DNA from: Shinella sp. CPCC 101442
GTDB lineage: Bacteria; Pseudomonadota; Alphaproteobacteria; Rhizobiales; Rhizobiaceae
DNA: 64,000 bases
Reading direction: 5' to 3'
Assembly: GCF_024704725.1 (NCBI RefSeq)
Contig: NZ_JALIQS010000011.1
Span: 48,970-112,969 of the forward strand
Part shown: positions 1 to 8,501 of the stretch, in pieces
How positions within the stretch are numbered: position 1 is the first letter of the stretch
Layout: each line of letters begins with the position of its first letter
Program-made: the position numbers and the translations under genes
The notes under the pieces: model-generated
Databases searched by the model: none
Seen by the model: the letters and a program-made list of their open reading frames with translations, nothing else
What the model was told of the DNA's origin: nothing

Positions 1-2
1 GG

Positions 3-968
3 TTACGTCCTGACCGAACGTGCCGTTGTAGGTCGCTTTGCGGGGACCTGTACTTCAGACAGTCTTGGCCGGATGCGCATGTTTTTGGATCGGCGCGAGT
101 CATCAGCTATCCCGCGCTCGAGTTCATGATGTACGTCGGCCCACAGCGCGTTGATGTCGGCCCAGGCCTGGAACAGGGTCAGACCCGTCCGCGATGCGTT
201 GGCGTCGCTATCCCAGGTCTTCTCAAGCCTCTCCATTGCCGACCACCGGAGGCTCTCCGGATACTGCGGGCACACCGAGGACATCGGAATGCCGCGGTCA
301 AAACAGATGCGGTGTATCTCGAGCGCGATCATCCGGGGATCGGGTCGCGGCGACCAGATATGTGGACTTACGACATCGGCCAGGTGCTTGACCCGGAAAT
401 CGGTGGACGGCTGCATGAGCACGGCGAGGACCTTCTGGGCGACGGACGTTGACTGCGGTTGCATCGCCGCGCGGAATGCCGGAACACCGTTCATGAGCGA
501 CGGGATTTCCCGAGCCTTGATGTGCTCGATAGGTCGCGATCCCCAGCCGTTAGACCAGCCGACGTCCAGCCCGAAATTGGCACGAATGCCGCCCGCCATG
601 GCAGTGATCTGCCAACGATCAGCCGGGTTCCCGAACGTAAAGGCGATCTCGCGAGGAGTGTCGGACAGTGCGATGATCTCGACTCCCTCACTCTTGACGT
701 CGCGCACCAGGCATTTGAAGGCCGTGTGCATCTCGCGGTTCGAAACCCTACGGAGGGCGACGATGTCGGCGTCGGCGGTTTCCCGGAGACGTGGATCGAC
801 CGTCTGTCCGCCTGTGATAAAAAACGGCGTCAGGTATAGATCGAGCTTGTCGAGTACGCGCTGCGCGGCGTAGCGGCTGGCGAATTTCGCGGTGTCGAGA
901 TTGTGCCGGCGCGCGGCGTCTTTGATTTTGTGACCGAGTGCTTCGGCGGAAATGTTGAAGTGCGGCAT
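3..968 (-). CDS. AbiEii/AbiGii-like nucleotidyltransferase
   Basis: The protein is 321 residues. The N-terminal part resembles the AbiEii nucleotidyltransferase fold: a helical segment with AQRVLDKLDLY, then FFITGG (the G-G of the nucleotide-binding turn), then RLRETADADIV, where AbiEii proteins have their T-x-D-x-D metal site. AbiEii proteins are the toxin part of type IV toxin-antitoxin and abortive-infection systems, and also occur as lone genes on mobile elements. The start at 968 has GGGGAGAC just upstream; a longer start at 1031 lacks this. No AbiEi-like antitoxin gene is next to it inside the window. The assignment comes from motif order only. Confidence 0.5.
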   Translation of the reverse strand: MPHFNISAEALGHKIKDAARRHNLDTAKFASRYAAQRVLDKLDLYLTPFFITGGQTVDPRLRETADADIVALRRVSNREMHTAFKCLVRDVKSEGVEIIALSDTPREIAFTFGNPADRWQITAMAGGIRANFGLDVGWSNGWGSRPIEHIKAREIPSLMNGVPAFRAAMQPQSTSVAQKVLAVLMQPSTDFRVKHLADVVSPHIWSPRPDPRMIALEIHRICFDRGIPMSSVCPQYPESLRWSAMERLEKTWDSDANASRTGLTLFQAWADINALWADVHHELERGIADDSRRSKNMRIRPRLSEVQVPAKRPTTARSVRT

Positions 969-1019
969 GTCGAATGTCTCCCCAGACTTTGAGGAAACAG
1001 TGGCCGTCGGCGATGCAAG

Positions 1020-1053
1020 GTACAAAAACAACAGGGAGGCCGAAACCTCCCTG
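1020..1053 (-). terminator. Rho-independent terminator, leftward
   Basis: CAGGGAGG (1032-1039) and CCTCCCTG (1046-1053) form a perfect 8-bp stem with a 6-base loop. On the reverse strand the stem is followed by TTGTTTTTGT. It sits just upstream of the AbiEii-like gene, so it would stop leftward transcription from 1328-2216 before that gene or act as an attenuator. Confidence 0.7.
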
Positions 1054-1327
1054 CGAACTCGACGACCTCTTCACGATATCTCCCATTCCGGGTGGACCTG
1101 TCTCCAGGCGGGGGACCCCTCACAGTCGATTGCAGAGCCCGTCGATGATCATGGTGTCGGCGGCCGCAGCCGTCAAATTGGGAAACTCCGTTTATCCGGG
1201 TAACGCCGATTCACATTTGCGAAGTAATGGGGGGAAATCGGATAAACGCACTGAAACGCGAGGCAGGGAAGCCCGCCAGCGTAGGTCGAAGAGAAAGGAT
1301 GACCCCAGCATCATCCGAAATCGAACA

Positions 1328-1633
1328 TCAGGCGACATACCGACGGCGCTTGATCAGTCGAGCAGTCAGAGCGATCCGGGACTGCTCGCGGTCGAGTGCG
1401 CGGACCTCGACCAGATGGTCGATAGCGTGGTCGAAAATGCGGTTGAGCAAGCTGGACTTTAGGACCTGACCGTCGCCGTCTTTTTTCAGTGATCGCAGCG
1501 CCGCCTTCACGGCTGCCGACAGTGCCTCGTCGATCGCCGACGGTTGCGGTTTCCCGACAGCCTTCCGTCCGCTCCTGGTGCGCTGGGCCGACGTGCGCTG
1601 CCGCTCTGTTGTCTTGTAGAATTCCCTTGGCAT
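1328..1633 (-). CDS. Hypothetical protein
   Basis: The protein is 101 residues, basic at both ends, with no recognised family. The central part (SAIDEALSAAVKAALRSLKK) is probably helical. I chose the ATG at 1633 because GGGGAGA lies about 8 bases upstream; the frame is open to a TTG at 1744. It follows the gene at 1776-2216 on the same strand and is probably co-transcribed with it, ending before the terminator at 1020-1053. Confidence 0.5.
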   Translation of the reverse strand: MPREFYKTTERQRTSAQRTRSGRKAVGKPQPSAIDEALSAAVKAALRSLKKDGDGQVLKSSLLNRIFDHAIDHLVEVRALDREQSRIALTARLIKRRRYVA

Positions 1634-1775
1634 GACTGCGATCTCCCCAAACGCGGTTTCGAACCCCATGAAACGGCGTTTCGATGCATGAGACAAAACG
1701 GCGGCCGAGAGACCCAGCCGCCGCACGTCGTCATAAATCGACAATGGGACATCCGTGTCCCAAACTCACATCATC

Positions 1776-2216
1776 TCAAAGCATCGCGAGCTTGATCCGT
1801 CTGACGCGTTCCTCGCGGCTCATCTCCGGATACGACAGGTACTTCGGCTTCAGGCTCAGGTTCACACATTCCGCGCGGATCGACATCGGCGCGCCGACCT
1901 CATACCGGAAGACCTCGGCGAGCATAGCCTCGATCTCGTCAGCGATGGGACCGCCGCGTTGGAGCAGGATCATCGCGGCGTCGGCCAACGCCTGTCGGGT
2001 TGTGTCGGCGTCGCGGAGGACGGACCCGCGCTCCTCGGACTTTGCTTTCTGATTCTTCCGCCTTTCGGCTTGCTCGGCGGACTTCCGAGACCTACGCTCG
2101 TCCTCGGTTTCACCGGTACGGTCCTGACGTCTCGGACGACCTGGGCGTCTCCTCGTTGCTGACGGCTCGCTGATCAGTTCTTCAAGCATCGAAATTTCCA
2201 AGGTAGTGGCTGCCAT
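1776..2216 (-). CDS. Hypothetical protein, basic N-terminal region
   Basis: The protein is 146 residues. Residues about 20-60 are very rich in Arg, Lys and Glu (for example RRRPGRPRRQ, an AT-hook-like patch), followed by a helical segment ending RREERVRRIKL-like. GGGAGAG stands before the ATG at 2216. I do not recognise the family; DNA binding is an inference from the RPGRPR patch. Two palindromes at 2282-2317 lie in its probable promoter region. Confidence 0.5.
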   Translation of the reverse strand: MAATTLEISMLEELISEPSATRRRPGRPRRQDRTGETEDERRSRKSAEQAERRKNQKAKSEERGSVLRDADTTRQALADAAMILLQRGGPIADEIEAMLAEVFRYEVGAPMSIRAECVNLSLKPKYLSYPEMSREERVRRIKLAML

Positions 2217-2281
2217 CTTTCTCTCCCGCGGCGTCCAATACCTAGAGCTTGCCCGTCGGCGGAACATCCCACAATCGAAAA

Positions 2282-2317
2282 CTACATGTAGCCATAATTA
2301 TTTTGGTTACATGTAAC
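2282..2317. promoter_or_regulatory. Paired palindromes, possible operator
   Basis: CTACATGTAG (2282-2291) and GTTACATGTAAC (2306-2317) are perfect palindromes that share the core TACATGTA. Their centres are 25 bases apart. They lie 65-100 bases upstream of the leftward gene starting at 2216. This is typical of a dimeric regulator site, but the regulator is unknown. Confidence 0.4.
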
Positions 2318-2809
2318 TTTGCATTTTTGTGCGCCTCGAAACGACGGCTCCGCCAAACTTCGTTCAAGAACTGTATCCTTGTGGTCATGGAAGTGGGAAA
2401 CCAAAGTCGACAGAACTCTGAACCCGAGGACGACAGTGTCTTGCTATCAACCTGCGCTGACGCTCACTGTTGTCGACGCTCCGCTTTCCGCTTGCTTCAG
2501 GCTCCGCCACTGGGCACGCTGACAAAACCAGAACAAGCGAAGCGCCCCGTTCTTCTTATTCGCGAAGCCCTTGAAACCAGAGTCTTGGTTTCTTCCGAAC
2601 CCATGACTTCGATGCGCTATCGCAAGGGCTTCTAGCAACCAGAATCCAGCGCTCTAAGAAACCAGCATATAGTTTTCAGTCATACCACCGTCGGCCGTCG
2701 GTATGAATCGCCGTGATCACTGACTATTATCGCCAACTCTCAGAAAATCTTGTCCGATACACTTGCGCTAGGCTTCGCCGACGGCAATCATTGTTACAGG
2801 GGAGACAAG
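2318..2809. other. Non-coding structured region upstream of rep
   Basis: I see no convincing gene in the 593 bases between the genes at 2216 and 2810. The stretch contains nested inverted repeats: GAAGCCCTTG (2564-2573) with CAAGGGCTTC (2623-2632), and inside it GAAACCA (2573-2579) with TGGTTTC (2586-2592). AACCAG recurs near 2526, 2576, 2637 and 2662. The position just before the replication initiator suits an origin or a replication-control RNA, but neither is shown. Confidence 0.35.
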
Positions 2810-4234
2810 ATGAACACTCAACAGCCAACCGATCTGGACGAAATCGCTAAGCCGCGGCATCCGCTGTACGGCAAGCGCGGGACTTGGCTGTCTGCGTACA
2901 ATGAGCACGGTCTGCCTTGCGACTACATCTGGCAAAACTCCGGGTCGAACATCATCCGCGGATATCAGCGCGCGGGCATCAAGGCCGCCGACCTCGACCT
3001 CGAAACCTCGATCTCGAACGAGAAGACGTCGCCGCGAGTCGAAATTCCCCGGGTGGTCGTCGAGACCCTCCGTATAGACGTCAAGGCGCTCAACGCACAG
3101 GATATTGCCGTCTTCTGGCGCTTGTTCGCTCAGGCCCGTCATCACGGGATTGAGGAAGGCACGGCTACGATCACACTCGCGGCGTTGCAGGACTTCCTCG
3201 GCGTCGCACGCGCCAGCCGCATTATCCAGTCGATCGAGAAGCTGGCTTCTCTGTCGATGTCGCTCCACGTCAACCAGCCGGGTGCGCATGGGCGTGTCGC
3301 CATGCCGATGATCGCCTCGTTCGATATCGCCGATGGCGTCGTTACGTTCGCGCTGCCGTACGTGCTTCGCATGGCAGTTATCAACTCCCGGGATTACGGC
3401 TGGATCGACATCAACGCTATTGCGCACTTCAGGTCGAAGTTCACCACCGGTCTTTTCATCAAGGCTTCCTACGAGGCGGGCAAGCACTGGTCGCATCGGA
3501 AACTGCTGGGCGGCGACAGGGCAACGTTCGCGGCCGCGCTCGGTCTCGACAACACAAAGTCCAACGTTATCGAAGACGTCATCGGTCGCGTCCGGGACGA
3601 TCTCCTTGCGATTTCGGGACCCCGCCGCCGTTTCAAGATTTCGTTCATTGTGGGTTGCGGCTCCGACGACGCCGTTCTCATTGAACTCGGCAACGCCGCG
3701 AAGCGTCTGAAGGAACTGAAGCCCAAGGGTCTCACAAAGGAAGCGCTGGATCAGGTCAAAGCCGACAACACGGGCATCATGTCTGTTCCGGCGGAGCGCT
3801 ACCCGACGATCACGCGCCTCCGACAGGCGGCAACATGGCTCGGCAGCAGCGTACTGATGGTCGCGGAGCAGTGGAGAATGGATGTCCGTGGTGCCACATC
3901 GTATGCCGACGACACCTTTGTGGGTTTATCCGGGCGCGAGTTCATCGCTCTGATCGACACGCATGGAGCGGACGACGTGCTCGAATACTGGCTCGACAAG
4001 CGTGACTTCTCGCGGTTCGGCACGTTCAACGTCGCGGAAGACGTCGGCGTCGCCAAGCCCCGACCGACGAAACTCAAGACGCCGATCCTAGTTGCCGAGC
4101 CTCAGGTCCCGAAGACCGAGGTCGAAGACGACGTCTATGAAATGACCGGTGTCGATAACTACGACTACGGCATGCCCGAGCCAACGGAGTTCCTGGGTTC
4201 CGCCGACTGTGACAACGCCGACATACCTTTCTGA
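2810..4234 (+). CDS. Plasmid replication initiator-like protein (Rep_3 type)
   Basis: The protein is 474 residues. Residues about 85-300 look like two winged-helix modules of plasmid initiators: a helical N-terminal module (DIAVFWRLFAQARHHGIEEG) and a second module with WIDINAIAHFRSKFTTGLFI, where Rep_3 proteins have their conserved Leu/Tyr helix after a short strand. The C-terminal 100 residues are acidic and probably disordered. The ATG at 2810 has AGGGGAGA at the right distance. Such proteins bind iterons at a plasmid origin. In an element integrated in a tRNA it suggests an excised, replicating state. It could be a distant relative with another role. Confidence 0.5.
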   Translation: MNTQQPTDLDEIAKPRHPLYGKRGTWLSAYNEHGLPCDYIWQNSGSNIIRGYQRAGIKAADLDLETSISNEKTSPRVEIPRVVVETLRIDVKALNAQDIAVFWRLFAQARHHGIEEGTATITLAALQDFLGVARASRIIQSIEKLASLSMSLHVNQPGAHGRVAMPMIASFDIADGVVTFALPYVLRMAVINSRDYGWIDINAIAHFRSKFTTGLFIKASYEAGKHWSHRKLLGGDRATFAAALGLDNTKSNVIEDVIGRVRDDLLAISGPRRRFKISFIVGCGSDDAVLIELGNAAKRLKELKPKGLTKEALDQVKADNTGIMSVPAERYPTITRLRQAATWLGSSVLMVAEQWRMDVRGATSYADDTFVGLSGREFIALIDTHGADDVLEYWLDKRDFSRFGTFNVAEDVGVAKPRPTKLKTPILVAEPQVPKTEVEDDVYEMTGVDNYDYGMPEPTEFLGSADCDNADIPF

Positions 4235-4411
4235 TCGTCGATCGCACTCTGTTAACCGGATACGCGGCCCCCGCGTTGACTGCAGACTCGGTGCCCGGCA
4301 CAACCAGATCAGAACACGGAGCCGAAAGACATGAACGCACTGCGAATAGCCATAGCGAACTGACCGCCCACGGGGCCGCCAACGCTATTGTTACATTCGC
4401 AGGAGCCTTCT

Positions 4412-4951
4412 ATGTCGTTCTATCGACGCAAGTTCTACACCGCCGACTCCCACTTCAGCCACCAGTTGATGCTGACGCATCCAGGCCGTCCGTTTGCCTC
4501 GACCGAGGAAATGGACGAGGCGCTCATCGACCGCTGGAACGCCGTCGTCGGCGACAACGACATCGTCTACCACTTGGGCGACTTCTCGATGAACCTCGGC
4601 GACGAGGATCGTGTCCGGGATATCTTCTCCCGTCTCAAGGGCTCCAAGGTCCTCATCCTCGGCAACCACGATTATGCGAAGGTCAACAAAATCCATCCGA
4701 CGCTCGCTCGCTTGGACTGGATGATCTCGCCGACGTCGGCCCTCGAGACGACGGACGAGGGTCACCGCGTCTACCTTTCTCACTACGCGCACCGGACGTG
4801 GCCTGGCTCACATAAGGGCAGCTTCCATTTTTACGGACACTCGCATGGCAACCTGCCTGCAATGGGCCGTAGCCGCGACGTCGGTGTCGATTGCGCCGAC
4901 GTCGGCTACGCGCCGAGAACATTCTCCGAGCTGACGAAAGGGATGATCTGA
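4412..4951 (+). CDS. Metallophosphoesterase family protein
   Basis: The 179-residue protein has the motifs of calcineurin-like phosphoesterases in order: ADSHFSH (D-x-H), LGDFS (GD), GNHD, a lone His in LSHY, and GHSH near residue 148. These bind two metal ions and act on phosphodiesters or phosphomonoesters; the substrate cannot be read from sequence. AGGAG precedes the ATG at 4412. Its stop overlaps the start of the next gene (ATGA), so 4412-5943 is probably one operon. Confidence 0.85.
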   Translation: MSFYRRKFYTADSHFSHQLMLTHPGRPFASTEEMDEALIDRWNAVVGDNDIVYHLGDFSMNLGDEDRVRDIFSRLKGSKVLILGNHDYAKVNKIHPTLARLDWMISPTSALETTDEGHRVYLSHYAHRTWPGSHKGSFHFYGHSHGNLPAMGRSRDVGVDCADVGYAPRTFSELTKGMI

Positions 4952-5253
4952 TGACGAAACCCGATCACGAACTGAACGCACAGTACGGTGCGATGATCTC
5001 TCCCGGCGCACGCGTTGCCGTCCCGGACGAATGGATGCCCGCTGTTCATCAGGCAATGCAGGAGTTCTGTGACCTGCCGACCGAGGTTCGCGCATTCACG
5101 ATCGTTATCGGTATTCTTCGGGACGCCGAGGGCGACATCACGTTCCAGATCGCTTGCGCTCGCGAGTTGGTGTCCGACCCCGGCATGAAGCTCATCGACG
5201 ACATCATTGCCCGTGCATCCGCCGCGACGGCCGAACTTGGAGTTCGAAACTGA
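4951..5253 (+). CDS. Hypothetical protein
   Basis: The protein is 100 residues with no recognised family. Its start overlaps the stop of the phosphoesterase gene by ATGA, and its stop overlaps the next start in the same way, so it is very likely translated as part of that operon. The composition is that of a small soluble protein, with no membrane segment. Confidence 0.6.
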   Translation: MTKPDHELNAQYGAMISPGARVAVPDEWMPAVHQAMQEFCDLPTEVRAFTIVIGILRDAEGDITFQIACARELVSDPGMKLIDDIIARASAATAELGVRN

Positions 5254-5684
5254 TGGAGAGCCTGATGTCACACGTCCTGGCGTCGAAGTACGAGCGCTAT
5301 CTGAGCCAGCCGTGCCTCGTCCAGATTTCGGGCGGATGGCTTGAGCCGGCGTCGACGGCAATCGAAGCCCTGACGGCGCTGCACCCCGACATCCGCATTG
5401 GGGCGCTTTATAAGGATCAGCACGGGATGATGTGCATCGACGTCGGTGTGGTGCCATTGGACGGCGGCGGCATTCACGATCAGATCAGAGACGTCGTCGA
5501 ATTCGACACCGCCTTGCTCGACAGGATGCAAGAGGTGACCGCTAAGGCACGACTATTGTCGGCGTGGACGTGCTATGAAGACGGCAAGCCCGGGTGGCTC
5601 GTTGACGCGCCCGAGGGCCGTCGCCCGCTATGCCCGGAATGCCAAGCCCGTCGTGGGATGAAGGTGCGACGTCATGCGGCCTGA
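5253..5684 (+). CDS. Hypothetical protein with C-terminal CxxC
   Basis: The protein is 143 residues. The last 20 residues contain CPECQARRG, one half of a zinc-ribbon-like knuckle. The ATG at 5253 overlaps the previous stop; a second ATG at 5265 has GGAGAG just before it and could be the true start. The family is not recognised. Confidence 0.6.
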   Translation: MESLMSHVLASKYERYLSQPCLVQISGGWLEPASTAIEALTALHPDIRIGALYKDQHGMMCIDVGVVPLDGGGIHDQIRDVVEFDTALLDRMQEVTAKARLLSAWTCYEDGKPGWLVDAPEGRRPLCPECQARRGMKVRRHAA

Positions 5685-5943
5685 ACCCGATATCCACGAC
5701 GTCGTGGGAGCTGCGGCGGAATACATCTGGTACTCGGTCCGCTTCAATAACGCATGCCTGCCGCTGGACGTGGCGATCCCCGAACCGCTGCGCCAAGAGA
5801 CCGAGGCTCTACTTCGCCGATACGTCGAAGGCGCGCGCCTGACGCCGCACCGGTCCGCCGATGCATACGAAGACCTGAGGGAGCCTTTCGCCGAACTCTG
5901 GACCTCGAAAATCAAGAACTCAACGGACACCCGGAAGGGTTGA
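5674..5943 (+). CDS. Hypothetical protein
   Basis: The protein is 89 residues and overlaps the previous gene by 11 bases. It is mostly helical, with YVEGARLTPHRSADAYEDLR in the middle. It is the last gene of the 4412-5943 operon. The AT-rich stretch after it carries a long inverted repeat. No function can be assigned. Confidence 0.55.
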   Translation: MRPEPDIHDVVGAAAEYIWYSVRFNNACLPLDVAIPEPLRQETEALLRRYVEGARLTPHRSADAYEDLREPFAELWTSKIKNSTDTRKG

Positions 5944-6022
5944 ATTCTTGAATTCTTCGAGAAGGTAGTTCCAATTCTACTAAATTCATCTCGATTAATT
6001 AAAGACTCCGACAAGCTACTGA

Positions 6023-6078
6023 AATCAATTTACAAATGTCGCAGAAATTGGCCGTTCTGCTACATTTGTAAACTGATT
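6023..6078. repeat. Long inverted repeat, 24-bp arms
   Basis: Arms 6023-6046 and 6055-6078 match at 22 of 24 positions with an 8-base spacer. The core is TTTACAAATGT against ACATTTGTAAA. There is no T-run on either side, so a simple terminator is unlikely. It lies upstream of the recombination genes and may bind a regulator or the excision machinery. Confidence 0.55.
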
Positions 6079-6170
6079 TAAGAATTTATCTCCGGTTGTG
6101 AAATAGTTGTTGACAAAGCGAACTCCTGATGCGCTTTTTGCCGCCACCTAAGTGCCGAGTTGGAGATGAT

Positions 6171-6725
6171 ATGGGTGAGACGAAGACAGCAGGGCCAGAC
6201 TGGAATGCGGTAATCGATCGCATGAATGCCCAGACGGAGAAGTTGGATGCCAACGTGCGGCAGTGGCAACGTGATGATGCCAAAGTCCTCAACCGTCTGA
6301 TGGACGCAGTCGGGGACCTCCGCAGGGTCGAACGTGGCTTTGGCCGTCATGTTCCCCATCTGAACGAGCCGCTGTCCCTCGAACAGGCGGCATGCCTGCC
6401 AGTGCTAGGGGGTGAGTTGTATCACAACGTCAGTCTGAGCATCCCCGGACCGAACGTGTCGGCGAAGACGCTGCGCGCAGCCGTCAATGCCGGGCTTTTG
6501 GGAACTACGAACACCAGCTCGAAGAACAAAACGACACTGGCGCAGATCGAGGAGTGGCTTGAAGCATGCCGAAGCAAAAACACTACGGACCGTACCTCAT
6601 CAAGCGCAACGCCCGCTACGACGCGTCCGGCCGTCTCACTCACCGTGGCACCTTCATCATCGCCGACGGCGAAGCCCGTCACAGCACAGGATGCGGTTTC
6701 GGCAATCCTGAAGAAGCTCAGGTAG
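6171..6725 (+). CDS. Putative DNA-binding accessory (excisionase-like) protein
   Basis: The protein is 184 residues, with the start at 6171 after GGAGATGAT. A middle segment (LSAKTLRAAVNAG-like through LAQIEEWLEAC) looks like a helix-turn-helix of the kind that reads LRAAVNAGLLGTT. The last 50 residues are a Ser/Thr/Ala/Pro tail. It overlaps the integrase start by 160 bases in another frame. Position immediately before the integrase suggests a role in excision, but no named family is recognised. Confidence 0.5.
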   Translation: MGETKTAGPDWNAVIDRMNAQTEKLDANVRQWQRDDAKVLNRLMDAVGDLRRVERGFGRHVPHLNEPLSLEQAACLPVLGGELYHNVSLSIPGPNVSAKTLRAAVNAGLLGTTNTSSKNKTTLAQIEEWLEACRSKNTTDRTSSSATPATTRPAVSLTVAPSSSPTAKPVTAQDAVSAILKKLR

Positions 6726-7807
6726 CCGCCGCGGAGGCGGAGCTGAAACTGCACGAATACAAGACTGCCAAATACGCGCATCAGGCCGGACAGGGGCTGG
6801 TCAACGTCGAAGCCGAGTTCGTGAAGATCGGTGAGCTGATCGTCTATTACCTCCTCGAGCACGAGGAAAAAATCGGCAAGATGACGAAACCTCGTCGCAG
6901 GGAGTTTCTCAGCCAGGTTGAGCGCCTGACGGCATTCTGGGGCGAGAAGATGGTGTCCGAGATCAATCGGAAGAACTCCACCAAGTACCAGGAGGGAAAG
7001 AGCGTGTCCGTCGTACGGAACGAACTCATCCTCTTGCGGTCAATGATCAATTTCGCGGCATCCGAGGGCAAGCTGAAGAAGTACGACAAGCAGCTAAATT
7101 TCGTGGTCCCGCGCCTTCAGCCGCGGATGCACTACTTCGACGTCGACGAGGTCATCGCGATGTACAAAGGGGCTATGCGCACACGGCACACATGGCATGG
7201 GAAGAAGACCTATCGCATGGCCTCCCATATCGCGAAGTTCATCCTGGTGGCGGTTCTAACGGGGAGTCGAGCCAATCGCATCATCCAGGCATCGTTTGTC
7301 CTCGAAAAGGGACGGCCGTGGATCGACCTCAAAAGCGGCATCTTCTATCGCCGCCCTGAAGGGGAGTTTGTTCCTGACAACAAGCAGGCTGACCCGGTCA
7401 AAATCCCGAAGCGGTTGTTGGCGTTGATGAAAATCTGGCACCACGGCATCGGGAAGACTCGTGGGACGAAGTATCTCTGTGAGTATCAAGGCCGTCCAGC
7501 TGACTGCCGAAAAGGCTTCTGGACACTTAAAAACAAGGTGCTGTCGGAAGAGCGCGCGGCACTCGTTAACCGGCATTCGCTGCGGCACACCTCTGCGACG
7601 ATTCTCCTTCAGGGAGGCGTCAGCGTTGATGACGTCGGCGTTTACCTGTCGGCGGAGCCGGAGATGATTAAAAAGGTCTATTCGCACGTCATCCCCGGGG
7701 AATACTCACCCGTCCACCGTGTCTTAGACGCGAAACAGCCCCGGCGGCCGAGGCCCGGTGCGAAACCCGAACTGAAAGTCGTAGGAGGCACTGGCGCACA
7801 TGGCTGA
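6566..7807 (+). CDS. Tyrosine-type site-specific integrase (element 1)
   Basis: The protein is 413 residues. The catalytic C-terminal domain is clear: TGSRANRI (first catalytic Arg), RHSLRHTSA (H-x-x-R) and KKVYSHVIP (nucleophile Tyr). An N-terminal arm-binding part (about 1-60) and a core-binding helical part (about 85-180) precede it. It reads towards the truncated tRNA-Pro at 8326-8375 and is therefore the likely integrase of this element. It overlaps the next gene by 8 bases. Confidence 0.9.
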   Translation: MPKQKHYGPYLIKRNARYDASGRLTHRGTFIIADGEARHSTGCGFGNPEEAQVAAAEAELKLHEYKTAKYAHQAGQGLVNVEAEFVKIGELIVYYLLEHEEKIGKMTKPRRREFLSQVERLTAFWGEKMVSEINRKNSTKYQEGKSVSVVRNELILLRSMINFAASEGKLKKYDKQLNFVVPRLQPRMHYFDVDEVIAMYKGAMRTRHTWHGKKTYRMASHIAKFILVAVLTGSRANRIIQASFVLEKGRPWIDLKSGIFYRRPEGEFVPDNKQADPVKIPKRLLALMKIWHHGIGKTRGTKYLCEYQGRPADCRKGFWTLKNKVLSEERAALVNRHSLRHTSATILLQGGVSVDDVGVYLSAEPEMIKKVYSHVIPGEYSPVHRVLDAKQPRRPRPGAKPELKVVGGTGAHG

Positions 7808-8165
7808 GATCACTCTGAAGAACGCTTTGCGTGCGGAGGCGGTGCTGGACTCCCTTGAATCGTTCGTTGTTTCGAGACTGTCCTCCAATGGTCTAGAAGC
7901 GTTGATCGAGGACGAAGATGTCTGGAACCGTATTGCGAGGACGGCGGGCTTCCTGAAGAAGATCGGCGCGGATACCCGATTTGTCAGGCAAGAAATCGCT
8001 GACCATCTGCCACGTGACGTCGTCATCGTGGGTGATCTGAATGGACTTTTCCAACTGAACCTCGCGCATCTTGTGCCGGACCAAGAGACTGAGAGGCACT
8101 TCCAGATCGCTGAGAAGTGGCGTGCAGCGAAACAGCAAGGCCACGTTTCCATCCGAGCGCATTGA
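7800..8165 (+). CDS. Hypothetical protein next to integrase
   Basis: The protein is 121 residues, mainly helical and soluble, with no recognised family. Its start overlaps the integrase stop by 8 bases, so both are probably translated from one mRNA. It is the last gene before the att site. Confidence 0.6.
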   Translation: MAEITLKNALRAEAVLDSLESFVVSRLSSNGLEALIEDEDVWNRIARTAGFLKKIGADTRFVRQEIADHLPRDVVIVGDLNGLFQLNLAHLVPDQETERHFQIAEKWRAAKQQGHVSIRAH

Positions 8166-8325
8166 TGTTGGACTTGACATTCTGTGGACAACTGTTCACA
8201 GAACCGGTCGATTGTTGGGTGGCACCGCCACCTAACCGCCACCGTATCAACGGAACGGTCGGGGAACGAAAGGGAACTAACGCACCTCAACGGGTACCAA
8301 GAATCCAGGAAACGCCGAGCGTGTC

Positions 8326-8375
8326 ACTGGTTTGGGACCAGAGGGTCGGGAGTTCGAATCTCTCCACTCCGACCA
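8326..8375 (+). repeat. Attachment site: 3' half of tRNA-Pro(TGG)
   Basis: The bases can be folded as an anticodon arm (CTGG, loop TTTGGGA with anticodon TGG, CCAG), a variable region, a T arm (GTTCGAATC in the loop region), the 3' acceptor strand CACTCCG, discriminator A and CCA. No D arm or 5' acceptor strand precedes it. It is a tRNA remnant created by integration and marks the right end of element 1. The exact crossover core cannot be fixed without the left copy. Confidence 0.8.
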
Positions 8376-8501
8376 TCGGCGGGCGTTTCGATGCCAAATG
8401 CTCTTCCGGTCATTCCCCCTTTACGGAATCTGGGTTATGCATTCTCGGACGCGCGCCGGCGGAACGGCGTGCCTTTATGCGAGAATTCTGGAGCTGCTTC
8501 G
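8376..8501. other. Host spacer with promoter of the complex I gene
   Basis: This is the first host DNA after the att site. It should hold the promoter and leader of the ETC complex I gene. TTGCGAGAA-like and TATGCG-like stretches are present but I cannot single out a promoter with confidence. Confidence 0.3.

Larger units (their letters stand above)
1..8375. mobile_element. Integrated element in tRNA-Pro(TGG), right end only
   Basis: This stretch ends on its right in the 3' half of a tRNA-Pro gene, and a tyrosine integrase reads towards that end, which is the usual layout of an element integrated in a tRNA. A plasmid-type replication initiator lies inside it. No conjugation or virion gene is visible in the part shown. 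It may be an integrated plasmid, a small integrative element or the end of a larger ICE. The other end and the intact tRNA-Pro should lie to the left of base 1. Confidence 0.7.

Noticed and set aside
8184..8501. Upstream extension of the complex I subunit to 207 residues
   Set aside because: It runs through the tRNA-Pro remnant and the element border; the ATG at 8502 gives the normal family length.
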